Source: Bacteroidota bacterium (lineage in GTDB: Bacteria > Bacteroidota > Bacteroidia > Flavobacteriales > Flavobacteriaceae). From it: a stretch of DNA of 38,635 nt. A model generated the notes under the pieces. That model saw nothing but the letters and a program-made list of their open reading frames with translations. It had not been told where the DNA came from and made no database searches. Every line of letters begins with the position of its first letter. Within the stretch, counting starts at the first letter, position 1. The position numbers were made by a program, and so were the translations under genes. Shown one piece after another: positions 16,241 through 26,600 of this stretch. The stretch spans positions 1 to 38,635 of the forward strand of contig CANHHG010000015.1 in the NCBI GenBank assembly GCA_947460615.1, given 5' to 3'.

Positions 16241-17950
16241 ATGAAAACAAACAAAAATTTCATTATTAATGTTTTTCTAGGATTGGCTCTACTTTTTGGA
16301 GCGGCTAGTTGTAGCAAGAAATCAAGCTCAAAAAGCGGATCGTCAGCTACAGGTTGGAAAGTAAATGATAAAAAAGGAGGATTCCAATATAATAATAAGT
16401 ACAAGAAGCAAGATGCTGCGCCAGGATTGGTTATGGTTGAGGGCGGAACTTTTACCATGGGTAAAGTTCAGGACGATGTAATGAGAGATTGGAATAACAC
16501 TGCGAACCAACAACACGTTGCTTCATTTTACATGGATGAAACGGAAGTAACTAATTTAATGTATTTGGAATACTTAGATTGGACTAAAAGAGTATTTCCT
16601 GCGGATGACGTAAAATATGAAAAAATATACTTAGGAATTTTACCTGATACTTTAGTTTGGAGAAACAGATTAGGGTATAACGAAACCTACACCAATCATT
16701 ATTTAAGACACCCTGCCTATGCTTCCTATCCAGTTGTAGGTGTTAATTGGATTCAGGCTGTTGAATTTAGTAAATGGAGAACCGAAAGAGTTAACGAAAA
16801 TGCACTTGAAAAAGCGGGTTATTTAGAAAAAGATGCTAAAATTTTAAAGGTTACTGCTGAAAAGACATTTAATACAGAAGCGTATTTGAATTCTCCATCT
16901 AAAGCTTTTGGTGAAGACAACAAAACAATTGTATTAAGAGGTCCAAAAAATTCTAAATCTAAGGACATTAAAGTGGCGGGAACTAAAGGTCAACCAGCTA
17001 CTACAAAATCACCAACAGGAGTTTACGCTCAAAGAACTTCAGGAATATTATTACCTGAGTACCGACTTCCTACTGAAGCTGAATGGGAATATGCAGCTGC
17101 GGCTGATGTTGGTCAAAGATATTACAACACCTTTAAAGGGCAAAAGAAATACCCATGGTCTGGGAGTTATACCCGATCTGGAAAACGACAAACTAAAGGA
17201 GATCAATTGGCGAATTTCAAGCAATCTAAAGGGGATTACGGAGGAATTGCAGGATGGTCTGATGATGGTGCGGATATTACTAATATCGTAAAATCATACC
17301 CTCCAAATGATTTTGGATTGTATGACATGGCAGGAAACGTTGCTGAATGGGTTGCGGATGTATACCGTCCGATGGTAGATGATGAAGTTAGTGATTTTAA
17401 TTACTTCAGAGGTAACGAATACGAAAAAAACAAGTTGGATAATAAAGGTAAAGCAATAATTATTACTGATGTTAAAGATGTAAAATACGAAATTTTAACA
17501 AATGGTAAAATTATTGCAAGAAGCCTTCCAGGACAAATTACTCAAACTCCGGTGGATGATAATGAGACTTATTTGAGACAGAACTTTGATAAGAGCTATG
17601 AAGTAAACTACAGAGACGGGGACAAACAATCTACCAATGACTTTGGTAATGCCGGCGTAATTCCTACAAATGACAGTAAAGGAATGTACAATTCTCCAAT
17701 ACATAATGTTACTGTAGCAGCGGGAGTAGTAATTAAAAAAGACAAAGACGTTACTAACACTAGAACTACCTTAGTAAATGACAAAGTTAGAGTTTACAAA
17801 GGAGGTTCATGGAGAGATAGAGCTTACTGGATGGATCCTGCGCAAAGAAGATATTTCCCTCAGGATATGGCAACAGACTACATCGGATTTAGATGCGCTA
17901 TGTCTAAAGTTGGACCTAAAGCAGACAAAAAGAAAAGAGCAAGAAATTAA
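16241..17950 (+). CDS. gldJ: Gliding motility / T9SS lipoprotein GldJ
   Basis: A 569-residue lipoprotein of the gliding and T9SS machinery, thought to stabilise GldK and other parts of the complex. The lipoprotein signal ends at Cys24 (LLFGAASC), followed by a Lys/Ser-rich linker. The body is a formylglycine-generating-enzyme-like (FGE-sulfatase, SUMF1) fold: VEGGTFTMG, MDETEVTN, YRLPTEAEWEYAA, YDMAGNVAEWVADVY, KGGSWRDRAY and a final GFRCAMS. Apart from the lipobox only one cysteine remains (GFRC), so the oxidase active-site pair is absent and the fold is structural. A long Lys/Asp-rich insertion lies between the AEW and GGSWRD motifs. It is followed by a terminator and murF. Confidence 0.96.
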   Translation: MKTNKNFIINVFLGLALLFGAASCSKKSSSKSGSSATGWKVNDKKGGFQYNNKYKKQDAAPGLVMVEGGTFTMGKVQDDVMRDWNNTANQQHVASFYMDETEVTNLMYLEYLDWTKRVFPADDVKYEKIYLGILPDTLVWRNRLGYNETYTNHYLRHPAYASYPVVGVNWIQAVEFSKWRTERVNENALEKAGYLEKDAKILKVTAEKTFNTEAYLNSPSKAFGEDNKTIVLRGPKNSKSKDIKVAGTKGQPATTKSPTGVYAQRTSGILLPEYRLPTEAEWEYAAAADVGQRYYNTFKGQKKYPWSGSYTRSGKRQTKGDQLANFKQSKGDYGGIAGWSDDGADITNIVKSYPPNDFGLYDMAGNVAEWVADVYRPMVDDEVSDFNYFRGNEYEKNKLDNKGKAIIITDVKDVKYEILTNGKIIARSLPGQITQTPVDDNETYLRQNFDKSYEVNYRDGDKQSTNDFGNAGVIPTNDSKGMYNSPIHNVTVAAGVVIKKDKDVTNTRTTLVNDKVRVYKGGSWRDRAYWMDPAQRRYFPQDMATDYIGFRCAMSKVGPKADKKKRARN

Positions 17951-17970
17951 ATTTCCTCTAAATACTATAT

Positions 17971-17992
17971 AAAAGCCCTTTTCAGGGCTTTT
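17971..17992 (+). terminator. Rho-independent terminator after gldJ
   Basis: AAAAGCCCT (17971-17979) pairs with AGGGCTTTT (17984-17992) around TTTC, and a T-rich tract follows. It lies 21 nt past the gldJ stop and 25 nt before murF, so most gldJ transcripts should end here. Confidence 0.85.
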
Positions 17993-18016
17993 ATTTTATA
18001 AAATTGTTTTTTTATT

Positions 18017-19300
18017 ATGGATATTAAAAGCATTCACCACTTTTTTTTAAAATGCAATTCGGTTTCTATTGACACTCGAAAAATTGAACCTGGATGCTTG
18101 TTTGTTGCGATTAAAGGGGATAATTTCGACGCCAATACTTTTGCAAAAGAGGCATTGGAAAAAGGAGCTTCCTTTGTTATTATTGACAATCCCAAATATT
18201 TTATTGATGATCGATCCATTGTAGTTGAGGATAGTTTGAAAACGTTACAAGAATTGGCTAAATACCATCGAGACTACTTAAATATTCCAATTATTGCTTT
18301 AACAGGAAGTAACGGAAAAACGACCACCAAAGAATTGATACAAGTGGTGTTATCAAAAAAGTTCAACACTAAAGCAACCTTGGGAAACCTTAATAATCAT
18401 ATTGGGGTTCCCCTCACTTTACTTTCATTTACTAAAGATACCGAGGTAGGTATTGTAGAAATGGGTGCGAACCATCAAAAGGAAATTGAATTTTTGTGCG
18501 AAACAGCAAAACCTGATTTTGGATATATTACTAATTTTGGAAAGGCTCATTTAGAAGGTTTTGGCGGAGTAGAGGGGGTCATCAAGGGTAAATCTGAAAT
18601 GTATACTTATTTGAGGAATCACCACAAAACCGTTTTTGTAAATTTGAACGATCCCATACAAGTCGAAAAAACAGCTCCTATTAATTCTTTTACCTTTGGA
18701 TTAAATACTAAAAATGCAGATGTATTAATCAACGCTATCAATGCCAATCCATTTGTTGAGGTGGAAGTAAATGACACTAAAATCACTTCTCATTTAATAG
18801 GTTTGTATAATTCAAATAATATTAATGCTGCGATTTCAATAGGAATCAAATTTGGTGTTTCATTACCTGATATAAAAAGTGCCATTGAAGGATTTGTCCC
18901 TCAAAACAATCGTTCTCAACTATTAACAGTAAATTCTAATGAAATTATATTAGATGCCTATAATGCCAATCCTAGTAGTATGGTTGTGGCACTAGAGAAT
19001 TTTTTCCAATTGGAAAATAAGAATAAAATTGCAATTCTAGGCGATATGTTTGAGTTGGGAGAGGAGAGTTTGGAAGAACATAAATCAATAGTTGATTTAG
19101 TGAATAATAACAATTCGGTAACTACTTATTTCATTGGTAAAGACTTTTTTACCAATAAAATTCAAAATGAAAATTGCCATTTCTTTCTAACTTTTGAGGA
19201 TTTTGCTCAAAGTTTTAATGGTAAAGCAATAAGTAACAGCTTGATATTAATTAAGGGTTCAAGAGGTATGGCTTTGGAACGGACTTTGGGAATTTTATAA
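18017..19300 (+). CDS. murF: UDP-MurNAc-tripeptide--D-alanyl-D-alanine ligase
   Basis: A 427-residue cytoplasmic ligase that adds D-Ala-D-Ala to the UDP-MurNAc-tripeptide, the last soluble step of peptidoglycan precursor synthesis. The N-terminal uracil-binding domain shows SIDTRKIEPGCLFVAIKGD (18-36). The central ATPase domain has the P-loop GSNGKTTTKE (97-106) and VEMGANHQKEI. The C-terminal domain has LDAYNANPSSM and LGDMFELGEES, typical of MurF rather than MurC/D/E. It follows gldJ as in other Flavobacterium genomes. It ends 9 bp from the convergent regulator gene with no obvious hairpin between. Confidence 0.95.
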   Translation: MDIKSIHHFFLKCNSVSIDTRKIEPGCLFVAIKGDNFDANTFAKEALEKGASFVIIDNPKYFIDDRSIVVEDSLKTLQELAKYHRDYLNIPIIALTGSNGKTTTKELIQVVLSKKFNTKATLGNLNNHIGVPLTLLSFTKDTEVGIVEMGANHQKEIEFLCETAKPDFGYITNFGKAHLEGFGGVEGVIKGKSEMYTYLRNHHKTVFVNLNDPIQVEKTAPINSFTFGLNTKNADVLINAINANPFVEVEVNDTKITSHLIGLYNSNNINAAISIGIKFGVSLPDIKSAIEGFVPQNNRSQLLTVNSNEIILDAYNANPSSMVVALENFFQLENKNKIAILGDMFELGEESLEEHKSIVDLVNNNNSVTTYFIGKDFFTNKIQNENCHFFLTFEDFAQSFNGKAISNSLILIKGSRGMALERTLGIL

Positions 19301-19309
19301 ATCTTTTTT

Positions 19310-20515
19310 TTATTCCTTTTTCACGTTTGAATTCAAAAAATCACTTGGGGTTTCGCCAGTAACTTCCTTAAAGGCGCTGTAAAAGCTAGATCGAGAACTA
19401 AAACCAGATATTTGTGCTATTCCATCGATGGTAATATTGGAATGAGAAGATTCTAGTAATAATTTTTTAGTGTATTCAATTCTAAGTTCAGTTCTTAATT
19501 TCGAAAATTTAGTATTAAATATAGAGTTAATGCAATAGGAAATATGATTTTGAGGAACTTTCATTTTTATTGCAATGTCAGCAATCGAAAAATTTGTATT
19601 TACATAAGGTTTTTCTTTTTCAAAATAGTCTTTTATTCTCTCCGCTAATTCTAAAAATGGCTCGTTTTCTTCTTCATCTCGTAATGTAGCATTAGCATCC
19701 GAAGTGTTATTTTTTGCACGAATGCTTTTGCGTTTAATTTTAGGAATCGTATTTTTTTGATTGGGCATTCCGTATAAAATTTCAGGAAAGAATAATACAC
19801 CTATAGCTAAAAATACAAATGCAATTCCAGTGGTTACATTTACAACCAATGTGTTTTGGTTTAATTGATCTACTTTGTAAAAGATAAAATAAATAGTTAG
19901 AGCGAGGAAATTTAATACCAAAAAAAGCACCAAAATAATTAGTGAGATTAACCAACGATAAGTTAATTTTAATTGTTTTTTTGGAATATTAAGGTGATTA
20001 TTTTTTTTCTTTGAAAATTTCCAAAGTAAGATTCCAGAGTATATAGCATAAGTAAACAATAAAAATAGCCTAAAAATAAAATTGAATTTATAATTAAAAA
20101 ATTGATTGACATTGATGTATTTTATATTCTCAAAGTTTTCGATTATCATTTCAGCTACTTCTTTTTTATAGCTAAAGGGAGATAATAAATAGGGCGTGAT
20201 TCCAATTAAATGAATTAATGCCGGAATAAAATGCAAATAGTCTTTGGCACTTAAACCTTGTCGGTCTTTTAAAGTACCTCGTACATAGAAATACAAACAA
20301 GGTCCTGAAAGCAATAGGAAAGGGGAAATATTATTGTAAAATAGGGCTAGCCAAAAAGCAGATTTACCATAAACGGTTAAGTAATGCGCTAAACCGTAAA
20401 CAGCCACTAATAAGAAAAACAAGCCAATAAAACCGGCGTTTTTATTTAGTTTCCAATTGTAAATTATTAAAATAATTGCTAATAAAATTAGCATTAAAGA
20501 GAGGTATAATAACAT
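19310..20515 (-). CDS. Membrane-bound AraC-family transcriptional regulator
   Basis: A 401-residue regulator with about seven hydrophobic segments in the first 250 residues (starting LYLSLMLILLAIILIIYNW, the last ending FFPEILYG). A Lys-rich linker follows, then a C-terminal AraC-type DNA-binding domain (about 300-395). Its two helix-turn-helix units are FSIADIAIKMKVPQNHISY and ITIDGIAQISGFSSRSSF, followed by FKEVTGETPSDF. The layout suggests that a signal at the membrane is passed to DNA. Ligand and targets are unknown. It is divergent from the giant adhesin gene, with an 11-bp inverted repeat in the 179-bp gap, so control of itself or of the adhesin operon is a fair guess. Confidence 0.88.
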   Translation of the reverse strand: MLLYLSLMLILLAIILIIYNWKLNKNAGFIGLFFLLVAVYGLAHYLTVYGKSAFWLALFYNNISPFLLLSGPCLYFYVRGTLKDRQGLSAKDYLHFIPALIHLIGITPYLLSPFSYKKEVAEMIIENFENIKYINVNQFFNYKFNFIFRLFLLFTYAIYSGILLWKFSKKKNNHLNIPKKQLKLTYRWLISLIILVLFLVLNFLALTIYFIFYKVDQLNQNTLVVNVTTGIAFVFLAIGVLFFPEILYGMPNQKNTIPKIKRKSIRAKNNTSDANATLRDEEENEPFLELAERIKDYFEKEKPYVNTNFSIADIAIKMKVPQNHISYCINSIFNTKFSKLRTELRIEYTKKLLLESSHSNITIDGIAQISGFSSRSSFYSAFKEVTGETPSDFLNSNVKKE

Positions 20516-20566
20516 TTAAGTGGCTATTTATTTACGCAAAAATACTAAAAAAATTATTAAAAAAAA

Positions 20567-20592
20567 TGTCCGATTTTCTAAAAAATTGGACA
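20567..20592. promoter_or_regulatory. Inverted repeat between AraC-type regulator and adhesin
   Basis: TGTCCGATTTT (20567-20577) and AAAATTGGACA (20582-20592) are complementary over 11 positions with one G-T pair, around a 4-nt spacer. It lies 52 bp upstream of the regulator ATG on one side. On the other side it lies about 40 bp upstream of the adhesin's predicted -7 box, a sensible position for an operator of either gene. Confidence 0.5.
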
Positions 20593-20633
20593 ACTTTAAA
20601 CAAGCTCCTCTACTGTAAAAACTAGTCAAAGAT

Positions 20634-20641
20634 TAATTTTG
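20634..20641 (+). promoter_or_regulatory. -7 box (TAATTTTG) of the adhesin operon
   Basis: An exact match to TAnnTTTG, 53 nt upstream of the adhesin ATG. The region where a -33 TTTG should lie has no clear match, which may fit a promoter needing an activator. Confidence 0.45.
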
Positions 20642-20694
20642 CATGAATTTACAATAATCATTTTAATTTTTTTCAAATTTTAATCTAAATATAA

Positions 20695-23600
20695 ATGAAA
20701 AATAGCTTTTTTTCAAAATCAGTTAAGCAGGTACTTTTAGTTTCTTTGTTATTTGTTGCGTCTTTTGTTTTTGCTCAAGCACCCACAATTACCGCTTTCA
20801 CCCCAACGAGTGGAGCGGTGGGAGCGACTGTAACCATTACAGGTACAGGATTCAATACTACAGCCGCCAACAATATTGTTTATTTTGGTGGAGTTAAAGC
20901 AACAGTTTCTTCAGCTTCTGCAACACAAATTGTTGTGACCGTTCCTGTTGGAGGTTCAGGAAAGGTTAGTGCAACTAATATTTCAACCTTTTTAACTGCC
21001 TACTCAGGAAAGTACTTTTCTATTACTTACACCAATGGAGGTCATGATATTAACAGTTGTGCTTTTCCTTTAAATAATACTATTACAACAATTTCCCCTA
21101 CAGTTAGGGTTGGAACAGCATGGCATGATTCAAGATTTAACCCTACAGGAACAGGTGATTTTAATGGTGATGGAAAAATAGATCTGGTAAAAGTTGATGG
21201 TAATACAACAGTTAAAGGATTTGATGTTTATGTAAATACCTCAACGGGAACAGGAAATTTCAATTTTGCTGTCGGGATACAAGTAACTTCAACTAGGGCA
21301 CTTTCATCCCTTTTGGTTGCTGATTTTGACAATGATGGTAAATTAGATGTTGCTGCAACTGATGGCTCTAATTATGAGATTTACAAAAATACTACTACAA
21401 GTAGCACTATAACTTTTGCTGCACCTGTAGTGGTCTCTGCAGGTTCTTCTTTTAGAAACTTGATGGGAGATATTAATGGGGATGGAAAAATGGATATCGT
21501 ATATTCAACTAATTATGGTTCCGTAATTTATTTAATGCTTAATACATCAAGTGGTGGGAATTTAACTTTTAATGGTGCGGTCAATTATATTGCGGCTATG
21601 GGTGGCAATAGAGGTTTAGGGGTTGGAGATTTCAATAACGATTTTAAAACAGATGTTGTTACCGGTGATGAATGGAATAATGGCGTTAATAATGGAGGTA
21701 CAATTCAACTAAGTACAAGTTCTTCTACTGTTACTGCTCCTACTAAGGTAGACGTAACTTCTCTTATTGGATGTTGTTTTGAAGGAGCAGTTGAAGCTAT
21801 TGATTTAAATGGAGATGGTAAAGACGACTTAATAAAGAGAGGTTCCGATGCTTTAACCATTAGTCAAAATAATTGGTCATCAGGAGTAATGAGCAGTGCA
21901 AATTTTTCTCCAGTCATTTCTAAATCTTTATCAGGGTATACTTCTAATCATCTAGATATGAATGGGGATGGCAAAATTGATTTAATTGGTTTTAACATTT
22001 TAGGAAATGGAATATATAGCATCAAAAATAATGTTGGAACTACAATAACAGCCGCTGATTTAATAAACCAGACAATAGATGCATCGGTAGTATCGCCTTG
22101 GGGAGGATTTATAGGAGATTTTGATTTAGATGGTAGAAATGATGTAATCAGTTTAACACCGGGTGGGGTTAATTCTACGATACAAATTTATAAAAATTCT
22201 CCTCTGCCTTTAATTACTTCTTCAGGAACAATTAATGCTTTTGTTGCATGTGCAGGTTCAGCCTCAACTGCGCAAACTGTATCAGTTTCAGGAGATTATT
22301 TGACGTCAGCAATAACACTTACAGCACCTACAAATTTCGAAATTTCATTAGCGTCCGGATCTGGATATGCAGCTTCTTTAGCTTTGAGTCCTTCTAGTGG
22401 TTCTGTTTCTGCTACTACAATTTACATCAGAACAAAAAGTACTGCTACAGGAACATTATCAGGAAATTTAACATTAAGCGCTACTTGTGCCACAACCCAA
22501 TCTATTTCAGTTTCAGGGACAGTAAACGCAGTCACATCCATTTCTGCTCATCCTTCTATTACGGCGGTTTCAGTATGTCAAAATGCAACTTTATCGGCCT
22601 TGACGGTTACAGCTGCTGGAACAAGTTTGACGTACCAATGGTATTCAAACACTACAAATTCAACTTCAGGGGCAACAGCAATTACTGGCGCAACCAGTAC
22701 TTCTTATATCCCGGTAAACTCTGTGGCTTCAGCATTATACTATTATTGTGTGGTTACAGGAACTTGTGGAGCTGTTACTTCTAATATTTCTGGTTTAATT
22801 ACTGTAAGTGTGACACCTGTAGCAGGAACTGCTTCGGCAACTTTTTCTACCATCTGTTCCGGAAGCACTACAACGCTTTCTTTGACTGGAAATACAGGTA
22901 CTATTCAATGGCAATCATCGGTAAACAATAGTACTTGGACTAATATTTCAGGGGCGACAGCTGCTAGTTATACTACCCCTGCTTTGTCCGCCATAACCTA
23001 TTATAGAGCGGTTGTAACCAGTGGTAGTTGTACTGCTATAAATAGTAATGTGTTGACCATCACAATTGGTACTAACCAACCTTTTGGGAATGCTTTAGCA
23101 TTAAATGGATCAGGAAAAATACAGTTTGCTAATCAAGCTCAATCTGCTGTCGGAGCTAATTTTACAGTAGAAGCATGGGTAAATGTTCCTTCTGCGGCAT
23201 CAAACATTCAAACCATACTTTCGAATAGTGCAGGTATTGGTCAAGCTGGTGGCTTTCGATTTGGAATTAATACATGGAATACCTCAGATGGAAAAATTGT
23301 GTTTGAAGGAGGATCTGTCTTTGTAGGATCTTCAGTAGCCATAGCTAAAAATGTATGGCAACATGTCGCTGTAGTTGTAAATAATTCAGTTGTTTCATAC
23401 TATATAAATGGGGTTTTTGTTGGAACTTCAACAGGTTCTTTTCCTCCACTATCCTCAACAGTACTCACACTTGGATCTTTCTCAGATAACCAATATTTGT
23501 TTAATGGTATGATGGATGAAGTGCGTTTGTGGAATGTTTCTAAAACGCAACAAGAGATCCTAGCTTCCATGTACTCCCCATTGTCTGGTGCAGAATCAGC

Positions 23601-26600
23601 TTTAGTAGCTTATTTTAATTTTAATCAAGGAACCCCAGGAGGAACAAATACTGGAATTACTGATTTAATTGACAACGGGACAAATGCCCTAACAGGTTCA
23701 TTATCAGAAATAACTAGAACTGGAACTGCTGAAAATTTTGTAGCAAATGCCAACCCAATGGCTATAACAGGTTCATTAGCTTGTGTTGGTTCTACTGTTC
23801 AATTGTATCATCCACAAAGTGGAGGTACTTGGTCTTCGGCAACAATAGGTGTTGCTAGTATTACATCTACAGGTTTAGTAAGTTGTTTGACCGCTGGTTC
23901 TTCAGTAATTAGTTATGTCTATACTTATAATGGGTGTCAATTTACGAATACCTATACGATGACAGTGAATGCAACCCCAGTTGCGCCAACTGTTACCACT
24001 ACTTCCGTTTCTTATTGTCAGAATGCAATAGCTACAGCTTTAGTAGCTACAGCTGCAACGAGTCACACATTGAGATGGTATACGGGGGCTTCAGGCGGAA
24101 CGGGCTCTACAACAGCTATTACTCCAGTAACATCAACTGCAGGTACTGTTACCTATTATGTTTCACAAGCTAATGCCTCTGGTTGTGAAGGTCCTAGAGT
24201 TGCAATAACAGTTACAGTTAGTCCTACATCAGTTGCTGGAACAGCATCAGTAAGCGCTTCAGCTATTTGTGGCGGATCAACAGTTGATCTAAGTTTAACC
24301 GGAAACACAGGAACTGTACAATGGCAATCATCCCCAAATAATACAACCTGGACCTCAATTACTGGAGCAACTGCTACAAATTTTACTACATCAGCATTAA
24401 CTGCAACAACGTATTTTAGAGCAGTTGTTACAAGCGGTGGATGTACAGCGGTAAATAGTAATGTTTTAACAGTAACCGTTACAACAGTGGCTGTTCCTAC
24501 AACCACTATAAATATTTCTGAATGTCAAGGAAACACTGCAACTCAGTTATCAGCAACGGCTCTTTCAGGTCATACCCTACAATGGTATACTGTGGCTTCA
24601 GGAGGAACTGCAAATACTACTGCTATTACCCCAGATTTATCAACTGCTGGGTTAACAACCTATTATGTAAGTCAATTGAATAACACTTCCAACTGTGAAA
24701 GTACTAGAGTGCCAATTAACGTTACTGTTTATGCATTACCAGCAGCTCCAACTGCAACCACCACTATTAATTATTGTCAAGGCGCTACAGCTACTGCATT
24801 AGTAGCTACTTCTCAATCTGGTTTTTCATTACAATGGTATACAGCGGCAACTGGTGGAACGGCAAGTGCTTCGGCTCCAACCCCAACCACAACTACTGCC
24901 GGTACTACAACCTATTATGTAAGTCAGAAAGAAAATACAGGGACTTATTCTTTATCTACAGTTCATAATAGTACAATTCCTTATGGGACAAATCAAGGAC
25001 AGACGTTTCAAGTTGCAAATAATGTAGTATTAAATACAATTACACTTACAACAATGTATTGGGCTAGCGCATCTACTGCAATAATGAAAATTTACAATGG
25101 GTTTGGAGGAAGTTTAATTGCGACTGCAAATAATACATTTAATTCTGTTGCACTTCACAATAACAATGTTACATTTTCATTTGCAAATCAAAACTTGCTT
25201 TTAAATTCAGGACAAACCTATTATTTTGAGATAACTTCCCCACAGAATTTCTATGTTTGGGCAAATAGCTCCTCTGTTTTAGCTACTGGTGCTGCCTATC
25301 TTAATGGAGCAATTCAAGCAAATTCGGATCTTTCATTTACACTTCAATCAACATTATTTACAAACCCTTGCGAAAGTACACGTACTGCAATTGTCGTGAA
25401 TGTAAATGCAAACCCAACAATTACAGGAGTTCAAAGCATGACTTTAGGTGGTGCTACTTTACAGTTGACAGGATCAGGAACACCAGCAACAAGCAATCCT
25501 TGGGTATCATCAAATACAGCTGTGGCCACCATTTCATCAACAGGTGAAGTTACCGCAGTTGCAGGTGGAACTTCAATAATAACTTATACTAATGCAAGTG
25601 GTTGTACAATTACAGCCACAATTCGTGTTATTGATTGTAACCAACCGTTTGGTAATTCTTTATCCTTTGGTGTTGGGACAACCGCAGCAAATGCTGATTT
25701 TGTTCAAGTTAATTCAAGAATTTTTCCAAGTCAAACTGTATCTAATTTTACAATAGAAACCTGGATCAGGCCATCCGCTTCAGATATTATGACCGGCACA
25801 ACTGGAAATAATTGGTTAGCATTTCTTGGGTATACAGGCACCAAAAGAAGCCCTTCATTATACATAACAAATAATGGGGTTTTACATGCTTCATGGCAAG
25901 AGGGCCCTGGATTAAATGGTACTCCAGTTTCTGCAAGTAGTCCCACTTCTTTAGTTCAAGATAAATGGGCACATGTTGCCTTAGTTAAAGACGGAACAAC
26001 CATGCGATTATATGTAAATGGTATTCAAGTTTATTCTGTAACCTGTGCTGCAACACTAGATGTTCCTGATAATTTTTATTGGTTAGGTAAATCAGATAAT
26101 CAATTTAGTGGAACATTGGACGAAGTTCGTTTCTGGTCTTCAGCTCGTTCCCAATCAGATATATTAGCTGCAATGAATACTGAATTAGCAGGTTCTGAAA
26201 ATGGTTTATTGGCCTACTTTGATTTTAATCAAGGTGTTGCAGGTGGAAATAATACTTCAATTACGACGGTAACGAATAAAGCAAATAGTGCATTAAACGG
26301 TACATTAACTAATTTTACAAGATCAGGTACTTCTTCTAATTTTGTAGGAAGTACTATTTCAAGTTTTGATGTCACCGGTCCAGCAACCATTTGTGCCAAC
26401 ACTACTGCCCAATATAGCCATATAATTTCAGGTGGGACCTGGTCAGTTTCAAATGGGGCCAATGCAACAGTTTCTGCCACTGGTTTATTGACTAGCCTAG
26501 CAAATGAAAACATCACTTTGACATATACATATACCATAAACGGATGTTCAGTTACTGCTACAAGATCAATTACAATTAACACTCCCGCCACTCCAGTGGC

